Positions 11,850 through 23,742 are shown, counted from the first letter of the stretch. The stretch: DNA of 64,000 nucleotides from Isoetes taiwanensis (GCA_021234155.1 JAJEKV010000324.1:186001-250000); one strand, 5' to 3'. Numbers and translations are program-made. Notes: generated by a model not told the origin, from the letters alone.

Positions 11850-13778
11850 TATAAATGACCTCTAGACCCTAAGAATCTTTGCCATTGAGGAATGAACCTA
11901 ATCATGTATAATTAGAGTAGTTAGATTATATTTTTATTCTATTATTTCGATTCATTGTGATGATGTTGGTATCTCTATGTGCACTTCTTGGGTATTGGAA
12001 AGGGGGTAGAGGGGTCAAAGCATGGAGCTTGGGGGCATTTTTGCGCCAGTAAAGCACCCACTAAGCACCTAGTGCTAAAAATTTTACTTCTTTTATCTTT
12101 TTTTCTGTAACTCCATTGAGGCTGAAATTTTGTATTTCAAGGCATAATATTAGTACGTTTCTAAGAAAAATTTCAAAAAAATAAATAAAAGAAAAATATT
12201 TTCCAAAAATACAAAGAAAATGTCCCAAAAAAGCACCCACTGAGCACCATGTGTCATTGACATAAAAAGTGTCCCCCATCTCTATGCTTTGACCCAGAGA
12301 TCTGAAGTCATGTTTAGAAGATGATTCTAGAACAGGCTCATTAAATCTCAATGTGGTCTGTCTATCAGAGCCCGCCTGGCTATGGGTGGCGGGGCTAGAC
12401 TGTCTCACAAGGAAAGCTTGTCTGACGGTAGTTGATCCCTTGGCATGTAGAGTCTATTGAAGGGCCGTTGCGAACTAGGCCTAATATCTCATCACTGCGT
12501 GTGGGGAAGTTACAAGCTCGATGGATGAACCATGGCTCTCTAGCCGCTTGTACTTGGCATGGACCTACTAGAGGGGATTAGTCTCCTCCTGCCTCATCAG
12601 GCCATGGAAGATACAACCCTGGAGTAGTCATCTCGACTATATCTGCAGTAGGCTACAATCAAGTTTCAATATTTTTTAGCCTATCTGCAAAGTATGCACA
12701 GGAGGGGCGGATGGAGTGGACTACCTAATGGCCATGTTCCTTTCCCAGCCAAATCTAGTACCAAGCCATTAGTCTATCCCCATGACTCTGAGCCTAGGTA
12801 GGATTTCTCCATGTTGATGTTGTATCTGTTTATGATGTGAAGTCGATTGTTGGAGTGGTATAGGAGATCGTATACCATATATGGAGTGATGTACGCACAT
12901 GCACGCGTGGAGGAGATATGCACGTACACGTTGTGGTGTGTGCTATCCATCTTGGTGCTGTCAGAGCAGAGGGAGAGATAGAGACACTGTATTGGGGAAG
13001 GATTATCTTCTTGACTGCAGTTGATCCATCTGGTACGTAGCGATGGCCGAGAAACATTGTGGGCTAGGCCTGAGAGTTTGCCACTGAGTGTGGGCAATGT
13101 ATGGGCTCGACACCTCCTAGATGATGTGAGGCCCCTCAGTGGGGTTCAAGTCGTAGACGAGCAATGGCTCTCTAGCTCGCCTGCAGTTGGCATGGAACTT
13201 CTAGAGGGAAGTGATTCCCTCCTGCCTCATCGAGACTAGGGAGATGCAACCCAGGAGTAGTCCCTTTGACTATGCACCTGGTAGGCTACGGTCACAACCC
13301 CAATACTTTTCGGCCTATTTGCAAAGTATGCACATGAGGGGCGGATGGGGTGGACTGACCCAACAACCACGTTCTTATGCCAGCCCAATCCATTTGCTAT
13401 GAATTTCATTTGCATTGTCTTCTTGAGATCAAAGCCGTCAGTTAATCCCCATGAGTTTGAGCTTTGGATAAGATTTCCTTTCTTCGTTAACGCTACTGAT
13501 ATTTTGTGTTCTGATGTTATGTCATGGTGAGCCGCCCTTTGAGGTGGATATGTATGTTATGTGATGATATGTGCTTATGTTTTATGCGCTTCTGCAACTA
13601 GGTAGATCCCGAGGGAGACGAGATGAATGACACGTCTATTCTTCCCCATCAGGTTCTTCCCACTGTCAAGAGCCTGATGAGAGGTAGACGGCCTCGTGTT
13701 AGCAGTTCTGCGCTGACAGGAGGGACGAACTCCAGCTCTGTACGTGCGAGGCACCGTATATGAGCAAGGGACATCACA
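11850..13778 (+). mobile_element. LTR of copy B with internal duplication
   Basis: The inner end ...GGGACATCACA at 13778 is followed directly by the primer site, which identifies this as a 5' LTR. The outer start is not clear; similarity to the solo LTR begins near 11850. A ~590-bp period duplication is present: 12425-12815 and 13014-13450 share long stretches, each with its own copy of the conserved LTR block (12685-12722, 13319-13357). It also holds a MITE at 12012-12295. Confidence 0.75.
12012..12295 (-). mobile_element. MITE copy 1 (284 bp, inside an LTR)
   Basis: The ends are inverted repeats: GGGTCAAAGCATGGAGCTTGG at the left, and ATCTCTATGCTTTGACCC closing the right. The body, read on the minus strand, is homologous to the plus strand of 23743-24043 (shared GGGACACTTTTTATGTC, CATTTTCTTTGTATTTT and AAAATTTCAGCC). 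It is non-coding. A target duplication could not be fixed by eye, so no superfamily is assigned. Confidence 0.75.
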
Positions 13779-13779
13779 A

Positions 13780-13792
13780 TGGTACCAGAGCC
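13780..13792 (+). promoter_or_regulatory. primer-binding site (copy B)
   Basis: TGGTACCAGAGCC follows the LTR end at 13778 by one base. It is the initiator tRNA-Met type site with one change from the usual TGGTATCAGAGCC. Confidence 0.85.
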
Positions 13793-14414
13793 AAGATTGA
13801 GCACTAGCCATTTCCTAAGTAGTACTAACAGTCTAGGTTTTCAATCTTGGAGTTAAAATCCAGAGCATGAACCTCGAAGAATGGGAAAATTGTAGTATAA
13901 AAGATTAGATAGTATTACGTAGGAGCTATGCACAGTAAATTCTAGAAAAATTTTACCAAAAGAAATTTGACTACTCACGCCAGGTGCCTATGACCCTACT
14001 GAGAATCCCAGTCGGCCTTCTGGCGCACGCCGTGAGTACTCGGCCATAGTTGAACCCAAATAGTACCTTTTTTAGTTTATCCAATGGGCTAAGTCAGCTT
14101 AAAATTGAAATCTAAGCTGGAAACACCTATTAGAATGCTAAGAAAACAGATGGAGAAGATAATTAGGGGGCTAGTACTTATGTTGTGCACCCCTGTGAGT
14201 AGTGAAAGACAAATGCCTTAAAGAAACCATAGATTTTAGGGAGTAAACACCTATAGTTGAATAACATAATTATCCCAGTGGAAAACCCTAGGATCCCCAA
14301 CCCTATAAATAGGCCCTTAAGATACGATATTTGTACTCTTACCTTTTAGTTATCAAACTCCGACCTACAAGCTGATTTTAAGGCACCAGCGAGGCGATTG
14401 AGTCGATAGCAGAC

Positions 14415-15278
14415 ATGGCTCACACCAAACAGATAGCCAGAGTGGTAAGAGAAGACGGATTGACCAGCACCCAAGTTCTTCCTGCCGAACAGAAGGTGAG
14501 GAAGGCCTAGAAACGAAAAAGAAATGAAGACCCACAAAATCTCGCTGAAAAGCAAGAAAACCACCAAGAATAGAAGGACCAAAAGCAAGAAGACAAAGAA
14601 CAGAACCTCGAAACACAGCAGGAAGAGGAATGTGCAGAGGATGATCAAGATGAGCAAACTGCCGAGAAAGAGGGCCGTCGCCTTTGAAGAATTAAGAGGA
14701 GGAAAAGAGAAGAGAAGAATCGAAGGATGACAGAGAGGGAAGAACTTGCACGCCAGCGAGTCGAGAAAGGCAAGGATCCACTCTCGAAGAAGGCACCTGC
14801 AAGGAAGACAAAGAAAATATCCAGCAAGGGGGTGAAGATCATAGAGAGGGAGCCCGACCAACCACCACTATCATCAGATACTGAGTCAGATAATGCATGG
14901 GAATTATCTATCCTGCAAGAATAAGGTGGAACGGCGTAAGGATCTTCGGCGTAAAGGAGAGAGGAGACGAATGCAGAAGAGCCTGATGGCCCTCCACTAT
15001 ACCTAGCGTGGCCTAAGTCAGACCCCAAGACCTTCCACAGACCTGCTCGAGAATCCTTCACCCTCAAGAAGGACAGAGAATACAAGTAGAAGCTGGCGGA
15101 ATACAAGGCGTACATAAAAATGTATGATGCATACTTGAAAGATTACTACGAGCATAGAGTCACATACATGGAAGAAGGGAGAACAAAAGAGAAAACACTC
15201 TAAAACCTCCCACAGAGAAACTACAGCCATCGAAGAAGCCCATGAAGTGGAATAGAGACTCTCATTTTTCACGAATTG
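14415..15278 (+). pseudogene. H3-bearing ORF remnant, copy B, first part
   Basis: Starts MAHTKQIAR, strikingly like the histone H3 N-terminus (MARTKQTAR). A Lys/Glu/Arg-rich segment follows (14524-14924), then a Tyr-rich block with YYEHRVTYMEEGRTKEKT (about 15120-15200) that matches the block YYEENRVRIIEGGRPTKG of copy A. It ends at the nested element, where the αN region of H3 begins. The second part is at 20003-20239. Fossil, broken. Confidence 0.75.
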
Positions 15279-15282
15279 CGAG

Positions 15283-15734
15283 TGTTATAAACATAATGGG
15301 TCATAAAAAGGGGCAATTCAAATAAACCATTAGCTATGCAAATAAAACCCTTTAAAATTGATGAGGTGGCAACAACCCATTGGATGGGTCAATCAAAAGC
15401 CATCGAGGTATGGCTATGGCGCAGGCAGTCAACGGGCCTGCCCTTTGGGCAGTCGATTTAGGCCCTGGAGGGGCCTAGGAAGCTGGAAGGTGATTCGAAT
15501 CACCAATTCGGCCTGTTGGCCTTCCATTAAGCCAATCCAAAGCCCGGAGAATTTGGAGCAGAGGCACGGTTTTGCCACAGAGAAAACTCTTTTGAATCAC
15601 TTTGCTGATTGCTTCGATCTTACAGAGCCTTAGGAAGGCTCTCAACACCATGGGGGAATCAGGGATTCCGAGGGTAGAGGCGGAAGGTGTGATTGATGCG
15701 GCTTGTGGCTCAGGTACAGCCAAGATCTGTTTCA
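15283..15734 (+). repeat. 5' LTR of the nested element
   Basis: 452 bp from TGTTATAAACATAATGGG to GATCTGTTTCA, followed at 15736 by the primer site. Matches 19525-19997. Confidence 0.95.
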
Positions 15735-15773
15735 TTGGTATCAGAGCCTGAGTTTGGGGCTGATATGGAGAGG

Positions 15774-17112
15774 GAAATCATGGTAGAAGATCCCCTTATG
15801 GGCCTGGCTTCCCTTATCCCAAAAGAAGGAGAAGACCTTCTTGATGAGCTTGCTCCCAGGGAAGAAGAGGTTAGGGAATTAGATGAGCTCACCTCCAAAT
15901 TCTGTCAGGAAGGATTATATAATCAGCAAGTGCACGATCAAGAAGAAGAACTTGCAGCCCAGGATTCCCCATTCACACCGGAAGGGTTGGAAGATCCTGA
16001 TCCCTTCAACTTTCAAGGGGAATTGGATTATGCCAAAGCAAGAATCCGTGAATTGATGGGGCAGGTTGCAGAAACAAAAATTGAGCAAGCGCATACTAAT
16101 CAATTGCTCAAGAGTTTGCAACTCCAGTTAACCAAGGAAGCTAATGATGCAGCAAAAAGAGAGAAGATGTTGTTTGACACCATAGCCCGATTATTGGCAA
16201 GGGGTCCAGGGGGCACCAATGCCAATGGGGGACCTAACCAGGCTCAGGGAGCCCGGGTAAACCAGGCTCAGGGAGCCCGGGGTCTTAACCCAAGCAAACC
16301 CCTCTCATGTAAACCCAACTGTCGTTGCAAACCAAACTAGCCAAGCTCAAGGAGCTGGAACTAGGACAATGGATGATCCCACTGAGGGAGTAGAAGTTCT
16401 AGCGGCCTTGTCTCTTGAAGAGGTTAAGGGGCTAGAAAAAAGAGATCATCCTGAATTCTGTAGCACAGAGTCAGCAGAACAAGCCATTCAGTGGCTTAAC
16501 TGGTTGGAAACCTATTTTCGAGCCACTAAGAAGGGAGATGCAGCCAGGGTGCTGCATGCTGCTCTCCAGTTGCGAGGGCCTGCTGCTTCTTGGTGGGAGA
16601 TCCTCATGGGGAGAGGAGTAGAGATAAATAGTTGGGCATACTTTTGCAAATTCTTTAAGCAAGAATACGCCCCTCACCATGATGAACATCATGCGCTGAT
16701 CCAGCTTAAAAGCATCAGACAAACGGGCACCTTACATCAATACATCAATACCTTGAGAGGTGTATTTGCAAGGATCCTGGCCGCTACAACCAAGGAAATT
16801 GAAGGGGGGACCAAGCAACTCTCCTCCATAGCTCGGGGAGAGCCCAGTTCGGTAAGTAAGGAAGATAACTTTGCCGGGCAAGTTATCCGTTTTCTTGGAA
16901 AAATAAATAATAGAAATGTTATTGTTCTTGTTGACTCTGGGAGTACTGACAATTTCATTTTTGTAGACTTAGCACAAGAACTTAAGATGGAATTGGTTCA
17001 AGTGGCACCATACGAAATTGAGGCTGAAGCTGGGAAACAGGTTCAGCATTGCAGCCACGGGGTGGCTGGTGTGCACTTGACCATTGGGGACTATGAGGAA
17101 ACAATGTTTTAA
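15774..17112 (+). pseudogene. gag and protease of the nested element
   Basis: 15774-16340 encodes an acidic gag N-terminal region with a predicted coiled coil. 16369-16800 encodes the gag core (AIQWLNWLETYFRATKK, RGPAASWWEILM, FKQEYAPHHDEH). About 16880-17110 encodes an aspartic protease with the active-site motif VDSGSTDNFIF. Fossil, broken; the parts are listed as seen. Confidence 0.85.
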
Positions 17113-17129
17113 CTTATCAAAACTGACCA

Positions 17130-19285
17130 GATTTGATGTGGTACTAGGTATCAAATGGCTTCAAATGGTTAATCCTCCTATTGATTGGAAAAAACACTTG
17201 TTAATTATTTCTAAAGGAGGGAAGGAAATTACCCTTCAGGGTACTCCTTATGTAGTTTCCCCCAAGTTAATAACGGCTATGCAAGCCAAACGTTGTTTCC
17301 GTTCCAACATTAATGAAAAATATCTTGTCTATGTTCTTGATTCCCCCATAGGGAAACCCTTTGTATGGGGAAAGGAACAAAAGATAACCTTTGAAGGAAT
17401 CAAGGGTTTACTTTCAAGTGAACCAATTCTACAAATTCTGGATTTAAATTTGCCCTTTGAAGTTTATACGGATGCATGTGGACAAGCTCTGGGAGCAGTT
17501 CTAATGCAACAAGGGCATGTTGTGGCTTATGAGAGTCGCAAATTAAACTCGGCAGAAAAGAATTATGCCATATATGAACAAGAGTTGTTGGCTATAGTTC
17601 ATGCCTTAAAAACTTGGCGGCATTACTTAAGGTCAGGGACCAATAAGGAGCCACACAAGTTTATTGTGTTCACCGATCATAAACCATTGAAATTTTTGCA
17701 AAGTCAAGCAGAAATAAGTCCCAGACAAGCGCGCTGGTTAGATTTCTTACATGAGTTTCATTTTGAAATTCGACACACCCCTGGGAAAGATAACCCAGTT
17801 GCAGATGCACTTTCCAGAATAAAATACATTAATGGAATGACATCTCTAGAATGGGATCGCTTCCAACAAATCAGGGATTTGTATGAGAAGGATCAAGATC
17901 TAACCAAAAGAGAAGGTTCTCTCTGGACGCAAAATGACGATTTATGGTTCTATAAGGGACGCATTTATGTCCCCTTAGTAGAGAATCTTAGGAAGGAGAT
18001 TCTGTACGAATTCCATAATACCCCGCAAGCAGGGCACGGGGAGAAGTGGAAGATATATGAATTGATTAAAAGACAATTCTTTTGGCCTGGTATGAAACAA
18101 GATGTAAAATCTTATGTATCCCAGTGCCCGGTATGCCAGCCGGTAAAAACGGATCATGGAAAAATGCCAGGATTATTACAACCGTTGCCCATAGCTTTGG
18201 AAGGATGGGAATGCGTAAGTATGGGTTTCATAGTTGCACTCCCATGTTCCAATCGACAACACACCCAAGTGCTAGTGACAGACGATTGTCTGACAAAATA
18301 TGCAAAGTTCTTAGCATTACGAGGTGATGCTACTGGACAGGATGTGGTCAAAGAGTACCTACGGGTTGTGTACCCTATGTTTGGTCTGCCACGAATAATT
18401 GTGAGCGACCGAGACTCTCAATTCACATGGCACTTTTGGAAGGATTTCATGAGAGGGCTGGGAGTAAGCCTCAGTATGAGTAGTGGAAACCACCCTCAAA
18501 CTGATGGACAAACCGAACGAATTAACATGATCCTAGAGGATATGTTAAGAAGTTTTATGTTTGAAAAACAGTCCAAGTGGGAAAAATATTTGCCCTTTGT
18601 GGAGTTCGCTTACAACAACGCATACCATACAGGAACTAAAATGAGCCCCTTTATGGCAATGATGGGTAGAAACCCAAGGTCATATACTGGGACTAACCAA
18701 GCCCTGAAAACTGATGCGGCTATCCATACGTTGGAAGATATGCAAGCCGTATTATATCAGTGTAGGGCAACCTAAAGAAGGCTCAAGATCGAGCCAGACT
18801 AAATGCCAACAAACATCGTAGAGGGGTAACCTTCAAGGAAGGTGAGTATGCATTCTTACGAATAGTCTACTCCTCGGCACTCAAGGTTGGGACCTTGAAA
18901 CCTTGAAAGATTCCCAAATTGACGTCCCGATATGCTGGACCCTTCAAAGTGTTAAGAAGGATCAATGAGACAGCATATGAGTTGGAGCTCCCAGATGGAA
19001 TAGGAGTGCATCTTGTATTCCATGTAAGCCAACTAACTCAAGAAAGCAATATTGTCCACGGACAATGTAATTGCTCCAGTGACAATACCCCTAGCCCTTA
19101 GCTCTGAGGTAACTCCTGAGGCGATTCTAGACACTCGCATTCGGAAGCTGCGCAATAGAAATATTGCAGAATACTTGATCTTGTGGCGAGGTCAATCACT
19201 CTCTGAGGCCACATGGGAGAGTGAAGAGTATGTGCAGCAAAATTCTCACCTGACCCAGAACCCGTGGAGGCCACGAAAAGATTAG
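17130..19285 (+). pseudogene. pol of the nested element: RNase H, integrase, chromodomain
   Basis: In order: the end of the protease-linked region (VVLGIKWLQ), RNase H (PFEVYTDACGQALGAVLMQ, then NPVADALSR), integrase with the zinc-binding CPVCQ motif, the core (SDRDSQFTWHFWKDF, GNHPQTDGQTERIN) and a C-terminal chromodomain (YLILWRGQSLSEATWES at about 19160-19220). The domain order identifies a Ty3/gypsy chromovirus. Fossil, broken. Confidence 0.88.
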
Positions 19286-19524
19286 AAGGGTCGAATAGGA
19301 GGATAGTTACCTAGTATAATTTGAGGACTTGCATCAGGGATAGCAAGTAGGGACGTCCAAAAACTATGAGCTACGAAACCATGGTCACAGGGTGATCCAG
19401 GGAACGGGTTTCTGAAGGGACTAGATGAAGAAACCATGGTCACAGAGTGACCCAAGGAAAGGGTTTTCTAATATATATACACCCACAATCCTTTTGGGGA
19501 CCAAGGATTTAAAAGGGGGAGGTA

Positions 19525-19997
19525 TGTTATAAACATAATGGGTCATAAAAGGGGGCAATTCAAATAAACCATTAGCTATGCAAATAAAACCCTTTAAAAT
19601 TGATGAGGTGGTAATACCCCATTGGATGGGTCAATAAAAAGCCATCGAGGTATGGCTATGGCGCAGGCAACCAACAGGCCTGCCCTTTGGGCAGTCGATT
19701 CATGCCTTGGAGGGGCCTAAGAAGCTGGAGGTGATTCGAATCACCAATTTGGCTTGTTGGCTTTCCATTAAGCCAATCCAAAGCCCATTTGGTGCCCTAT
19801 AAAAATCTGGAGGATTTGGAGCAGAGGCACGGTTTTGCCACAGAGAAAACTCTTTTGAATCACTTTGCTGATTGCTTGCATCTTACAGAGGCTTAGGAAG
19901 GCTCTCAACACCGTGGGGGAATCAGGGATTCCGAGAGTAGAGGCGGAAGGTGTGATTGATGCCGCTTGTGGCTCAGGTGCAGCCAAGATCTGTTTCA
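19525..19997 (+). repeat. 3' LTR of the nested element
   Basis: 473-bp partner of 15283-15734, preceded by the polypurine tract and followed by the target duplication GCGAG. Confidence 0.95.
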
Positions 19998-20002
19998 GCG
20001 AG

Positions 20003-20239
20003 GGAGATCAAAGATTTTTAGAATAGCTATAGCCTTCTGATATCCCAAGCAACGTTCACTAGGTTGACTTGTGAAGTCCTCCACGAATTCGACAAAAGCA
20101 AGCGAGTAACAGACAAGATGCTCCTGGCTTTGCAAAAGGCTGCGAGCATTTTGAAGATTCCTTGGCATGTGCTCTACATGCTAAAAGAATTCAGGGACAT
20201 GCGTTTGACCAAGTTCATTAAGAAAGAGGGTTGTTTGAA
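20003..20239 (+). pseudogene. H3-fold remnant, copy B, second part
   Basis: Resumes the H3 fold after the nested element. LLISQATFTRLTCEV aligns with [15 protein letters not shown] of H3 and LALQKAAS with LALQEAAE, in the right order and spacing. This is the most diverged of the four H3 copies in the window. Fossil, broken. Confidence 0.65.
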
Positions 20240-21691
20240 GCCCTACAACCTTTTTGTAACATATAAATTTTTGACTAATATAGTGCAAGTGTGTTAGATC
20301 ATTCTTAAATACATAGGAATAGCAGAGTATATCTTTTGTTTTATTCATTTCGAGAAAATTGTGACCAAATAAGTGCCAGTATTCACGCCGTGCACTAGGG
20401 GTCCAAGTGAGATTTTCAATCGACGTTGCGGCGCATGTCGTGAGTAGTTGATCCCTGATCTACCCAAAAACAAGCCCGAATCGAGCAAACAAGGACATTT
20501 TCTGGCTCTACTCGTCAGGAGCACGATTGACATTTTCACTCGGGCCTGAGACACACGCCATGAGTAGTCAACCTTGAACCTTTGTACCTTGACCTAGACA
20601 ACTCCAAATCACCTGAAAATTGTTGCAGTAGGATCATTAGACAACTTTCCCATGCTTAGCTCTTTGAATTACACGGGAAACAAACAACTCCTCTCTAGAA
20701 ATAGCAATAGTTCCTAAACCTTAGAAAACTTCCCACCCATATCTGCCTATAAATACAAGGGTACCCCTCATTAGTCACCTACACCCTAAGACTACAATGA
20801 TTGCAAATTGCTTTTGGGTTGCCCTTATGGGGTAACCCTCTTATTGTAGAGGGGAGTATCTCATACAAGGTATTTTGGATGTAATATTTTATAGAATATC
20901 CTATAATATTTTGAATACGTGCATGCGGTTGCCCTCCCTTTTTTTTTTTTTTTTCGGAGGGGGGGTTGACGTTTATGACACTTAGACGGTAGAGATTGTT
21001 TGGGATTTTTCTAGTAGATAAGTGGAAGATGGACATGCAATCCCCATTTTCTGGCAGTGACAGGGGCAAGGGCAAGGGTAGCAGCAGGGCGGAATCTAAA
21101 ATGCCGGTGGTGAAGCTCTAGCTTCTCCAAAAACTCAATTAAGGGGATGCTGCAACCAACAGGTCTACAGAATTTAGGTTTGTTAATTTACCATTGTAAC
21201 CACTTGGATTTGAACATGTATCATTATGGCGAAAAGCATAGAATAGAATAGAATAGAATAGTTAAGGGAAAAGGGAAAGGGCAATATCATGCAAACTCTT
21301 CAAGGATTACCATACTTCGAGCTATGAATTGAAGATAAAGCTTTCATGGCATGATAATTTGATTGGGATGGGAATATAAGTTAAGTTTCATGTGCATGTC
21401 CTTTGGGAAACAAACAGTTATAATCATGAAGTGAAGCAGTTGTTTTGTTCGTAATTATGAGTCTGTGTATGTCTAGTGCATCTACTAGGTCATTCTGGGA
21501 AGGGACTCGCGAGAGACACAAAACCGGCCGATAGATAGGCTTTTCATTCATCTCAGCAGTTTTTTCTACAATGGTATAGGGTGGGTAGCTGCACATCGCA
21601 GGCTACCCAAAAAATGAAAAACATAGGAAATATCCAGTTATAACACCTGGACCCCAAATAAAATTGTGTGCTACAGATGTTGGCTAGTGTA

Positions 21692-21778
21692 CCCTGCCGA
21701 GAGCTTATCGCCGGGATTAAAAAACCCCGCCCTTTCGGGTTTTCGAGGAAAAACCCTAGCGATAAAATCTCGGCAAGG
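21692..21778. repeat. large hairpin, LINE 3'-end type
   Basis: The outer stem TGCCGAGA/TCTCGGCA, then the inner stem TTATCGC/GCGATAA, then GGG/CCC enclose a loop with GGATTAAAAAACCCCGCCC. The same layout with different stem bases occurs inside a LINE 3' end at 48791-48876 while the loop is conserved (GGATTAAAAAACACCCGCCC). This points to a structure kept by paired changes. By analogy it is the 3' untranslated part of a related LINE on the minus strand. Confidence 0.65.
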
Positions 21779-22200
21779 GGCTTGGACAACGCAGGGCTGC
21801 TAAACGTTCCCACAAAAAAAACCCACGCTCCACAGAGAATATCGAAGTCACGCATCACCCCTGGATCTGCACATCACCAACAGAAAAACTAATAGAGAAA
21901 AACCTCGAAAAGCAAGGGGCTGATCATGCGTGCCACGCGACAAAAACAACATTTACACCTCGAAAAAGCGAGGGGCTGGTCACGCGTGCCACGCGACAAT
22001 TATAACAAATATGAACATATAAATAACAATTTTAAGGGGGGGAGGGTGGGAGCCATGGATACTGCTGAGAGATGAGAAAGCGCTGATGAAACATTGATGA
22101 AGAACTCTGCAATAAGTAGCGATCCCCAACCTGATGAACGGCCTAAAAATGCATGCGATGCATGCATGCGACGCATGCAATGCATGCATGCTCGTCTGGT

Positions 22201-22242
22201 GCAAGAATGTCGATTCGCTATGCGAATCGATGACATTCTTGC
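22201..22242. repeat. perfect-arm hairpin
   Basis: Arms GCAAGAATGTCGATTCGC and GCGAATCGATGACATTCTTGC, three-base loop, one bulge of three bases in the right arm. The function is unknown; the loop is too short for a plant microRNA precursor. Confidence 0.7.
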
Positions 22243-23225
22243 GCTGCGACTCGCATGAAACCAACAACATCCCGATACCAGAGAACTTCAAATACTAGAT
22301 CCGAGGAGAAAGGTTGAAGATTGTCCTGTGTCGGAGAAAAAGGCAAAGATAGAAGTGGTTAGAAAGGATATGAATGGCCAAGAAAGAGTAGCTCATGCAA
22401 GAAGAAGCCCCTCCTCCACATGAGATCAAGAATAGAAGCCATGGATACTGCTGAGAGATGAGAAAGCGCCAATGAAACATAAACATGAGAATAGCAACAG
22501 CCACAGGTGGAGAACAACAAAGAGTGCATGAACAACAAAAAAATACAAATGAAAAAGACTCATGCGCCCACGCAGCAGGGCGGGAAGGGAGGGAAGCCAC
22601 GAGAGGAGAAGAAGAGCTGCTGTGAGAAGACGCCGATAACCGGGCCGAAAACGGAAATGGCCTAATCTAGGCGCTCGTCCCTTCCCAGAATGGCGATCCG
22701 ATGGCTCGGATCGATGGGATTAGACAATGCTACAGGCTATAGATTTCTTCAATGATTATCATACTTTGAGCTGCAGATTGAAATGAACCTTTCATGCAGG
22801 GAGAACACTTGAAATTTGGAACTGTTATTCCACACATACAAATAAATGAACCTGTAGCTACAAAGATGTTGCTAAATGCTTTCTGGTAGTGTCAATTATA
22901 GCTACCTTGCATGAGTATTTTGATGATTTCAAACTATAACCGATATAATGACATGAGTCATCCTCATTCAAAGCCAAGGTTACTAGTAGTGCATATATGT
23001 TCAAAGCCAAGGTTAAAGTGATTCAGATCTTGATGAAGTAAGGTTCTTGACCATCAGTTGTCGTGAAAGCACATATACCTAACAGTGTTTGATTGGACGT
23101 CCAGTATCCTTGCTCCACCATCGGACCCTCAAGCTCTTTTCCTTCCCATTTTTTGTAAAATGGCAGAGGTATGCCAAAGGGGCTTCAACGAATCATCAAA
23201 CTCTTTTCCTTCCTGTTTTGTGCAG

Positions 23226-23303
23226 AATGGCAAAGGCATGTCAAAGGGAATTCAACGAATTTGTGACATCAAGATAGTTGAACAGAACCGGAGTTTCTTG
23301 CAG
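23226..23303 (+). pseudogene. possible exon of an unrecognised host gene
   Basis: A 78-bp stretch is bounded by a good 3' splice site (TTTTGTGCAG) and a 5' site (TTGCAG|GTTTGT) and is open in one frame: NGKGMSKGIQRICDIKIVEQ followed by NRSFLQ. An imperfect copy of its 5' half, including the pyrimidine-rich intron end, lies about 75 bp upstream (about 23132-23200). No other exons were recognised nearby, so it may be a gene remnant or chance. The product is not recognised. Confidence 0.3.
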
Positions 23304-23742
23304 GTTTGTCTTGTTGCATGAGTAGCTTCATTTGTAAAGCTATTTTCTAGCTCTAAATCGATTTACATTCTCTAATTTCTTTTATGTTAGCATAAATCTC
23401 TTCTTTTCTTTAAATTGAATGTAGATATTTAGGCTAGTGTAAGAATAAAATAGACCGTCATTGAAACTTCTGTCGTTTACAAAGTGAGCTTAAATATTTA
23501 TTTGGGATTTTTGTTGTTGGGCCATTTGCTATTAACTATTTGGAAACTCTTTGCTAAAAGCTGGGTTTTTGTGGGATGTTATGCTTGGCATCCGTAATAT
23601 TTAGAAAGAGATGCAAACACATTATTCAAGGCATGTTATTGGCATCTTTTAAATGCATCGATTATTATTAATTTTTCGTTCTACTGCTGGCACACAGTTT
23701 CTTCAACATTTAATATATATTATCACAATATGTGTATACTGT

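Larger units (their letters stand above)
15283..19997 (+). mobile_element. nested Ty3/gypsy chromovirus with target duplication
   Basis: LTRs of ~452 bp (15283-15734) and ~473 bp (19525-19997) start TGTTATAAAC and end TTTCA. The whole is flanked by the 5-bp direct repeat GCGAG (15278-15282 and 19998-20002). A primer site TGGTATCAGAGCC lies at 15736-15748 and a polypurine tract AAAAGGGGGAGG at about 19511-19522. It is a separate, shorter-LTR family from the H3-bearing elements. The LTRs differ at about 25 sites plus one short indel by eye, i.e. some 5%, so the insertion is not recent. It is broken (several breaks), with gag, protease, RNase H, integrase and chromodomain parts visible. It landed in the H3-fold part of copy B and is therefore younger than that copy. 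Confidence 0.95.
11850..20760 (+). mobile_element. H3-carrying Ty3/gypsy element, copy B (partial, interrupted)
   Basis: Plus-strand fossil. Parts: LTR (about 11850-13778) containing a MITE and an internal tandem duplication, primer site 13780-13792, leader with a hairpin (13972-14038), the H3-bearing ORF remnant (14415-15278, resuming at 20003-20239 beyond a nested element), then further hairpins (about 20380-20448 and 20507-20566). Gag and pol of this copy are not seen. A different Ty3/gypsy element (15283-19997) sits inside the H3 fold. Broken in many places. The right end is uncertain and set where recognisable similarity fades. Confidence 0.75.
20761..23225. other. non-coding repeat-rich stretch
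   Basis: No gene is seen. Contents: a poly-T run (20939-20954); (GAATA)n at 21237-21260; a large hairpin at 21692-21778 (own entry); a ~45-bp unit repeated at about 21900-21945 and 21950-22000 (CCTCGAAAA..GCAAGGGGCTG); CATGCATGCG-type palindromes and a hairpin at 22201-22242; the direct repeat ATGGATACTGCTGAGAGATG at about 22056 and 22440; and a ~60-bp similarity between about 21300 and 22755 (ATTAYCATACTTYGAGCT). Confidence 0.6.

Noticed and set aside
14346-15272. Long minus-strand reading frames with hydrophobic products
   Set aside because: They are antisense shadows of the purine-rich charged region of the H3-bearing ORF.
22060-22135. C/D-box snoRNA (TGATGAA and CTGA-like motifs)
   Set aside because: The motifs repeat without a terminal stem or a convincing guide region, and the segment is part of a larger direct repeat.
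22201-22242. microRNA precursor
   Set aside because: The three-base loop and short arms do not fit a plant precursor.
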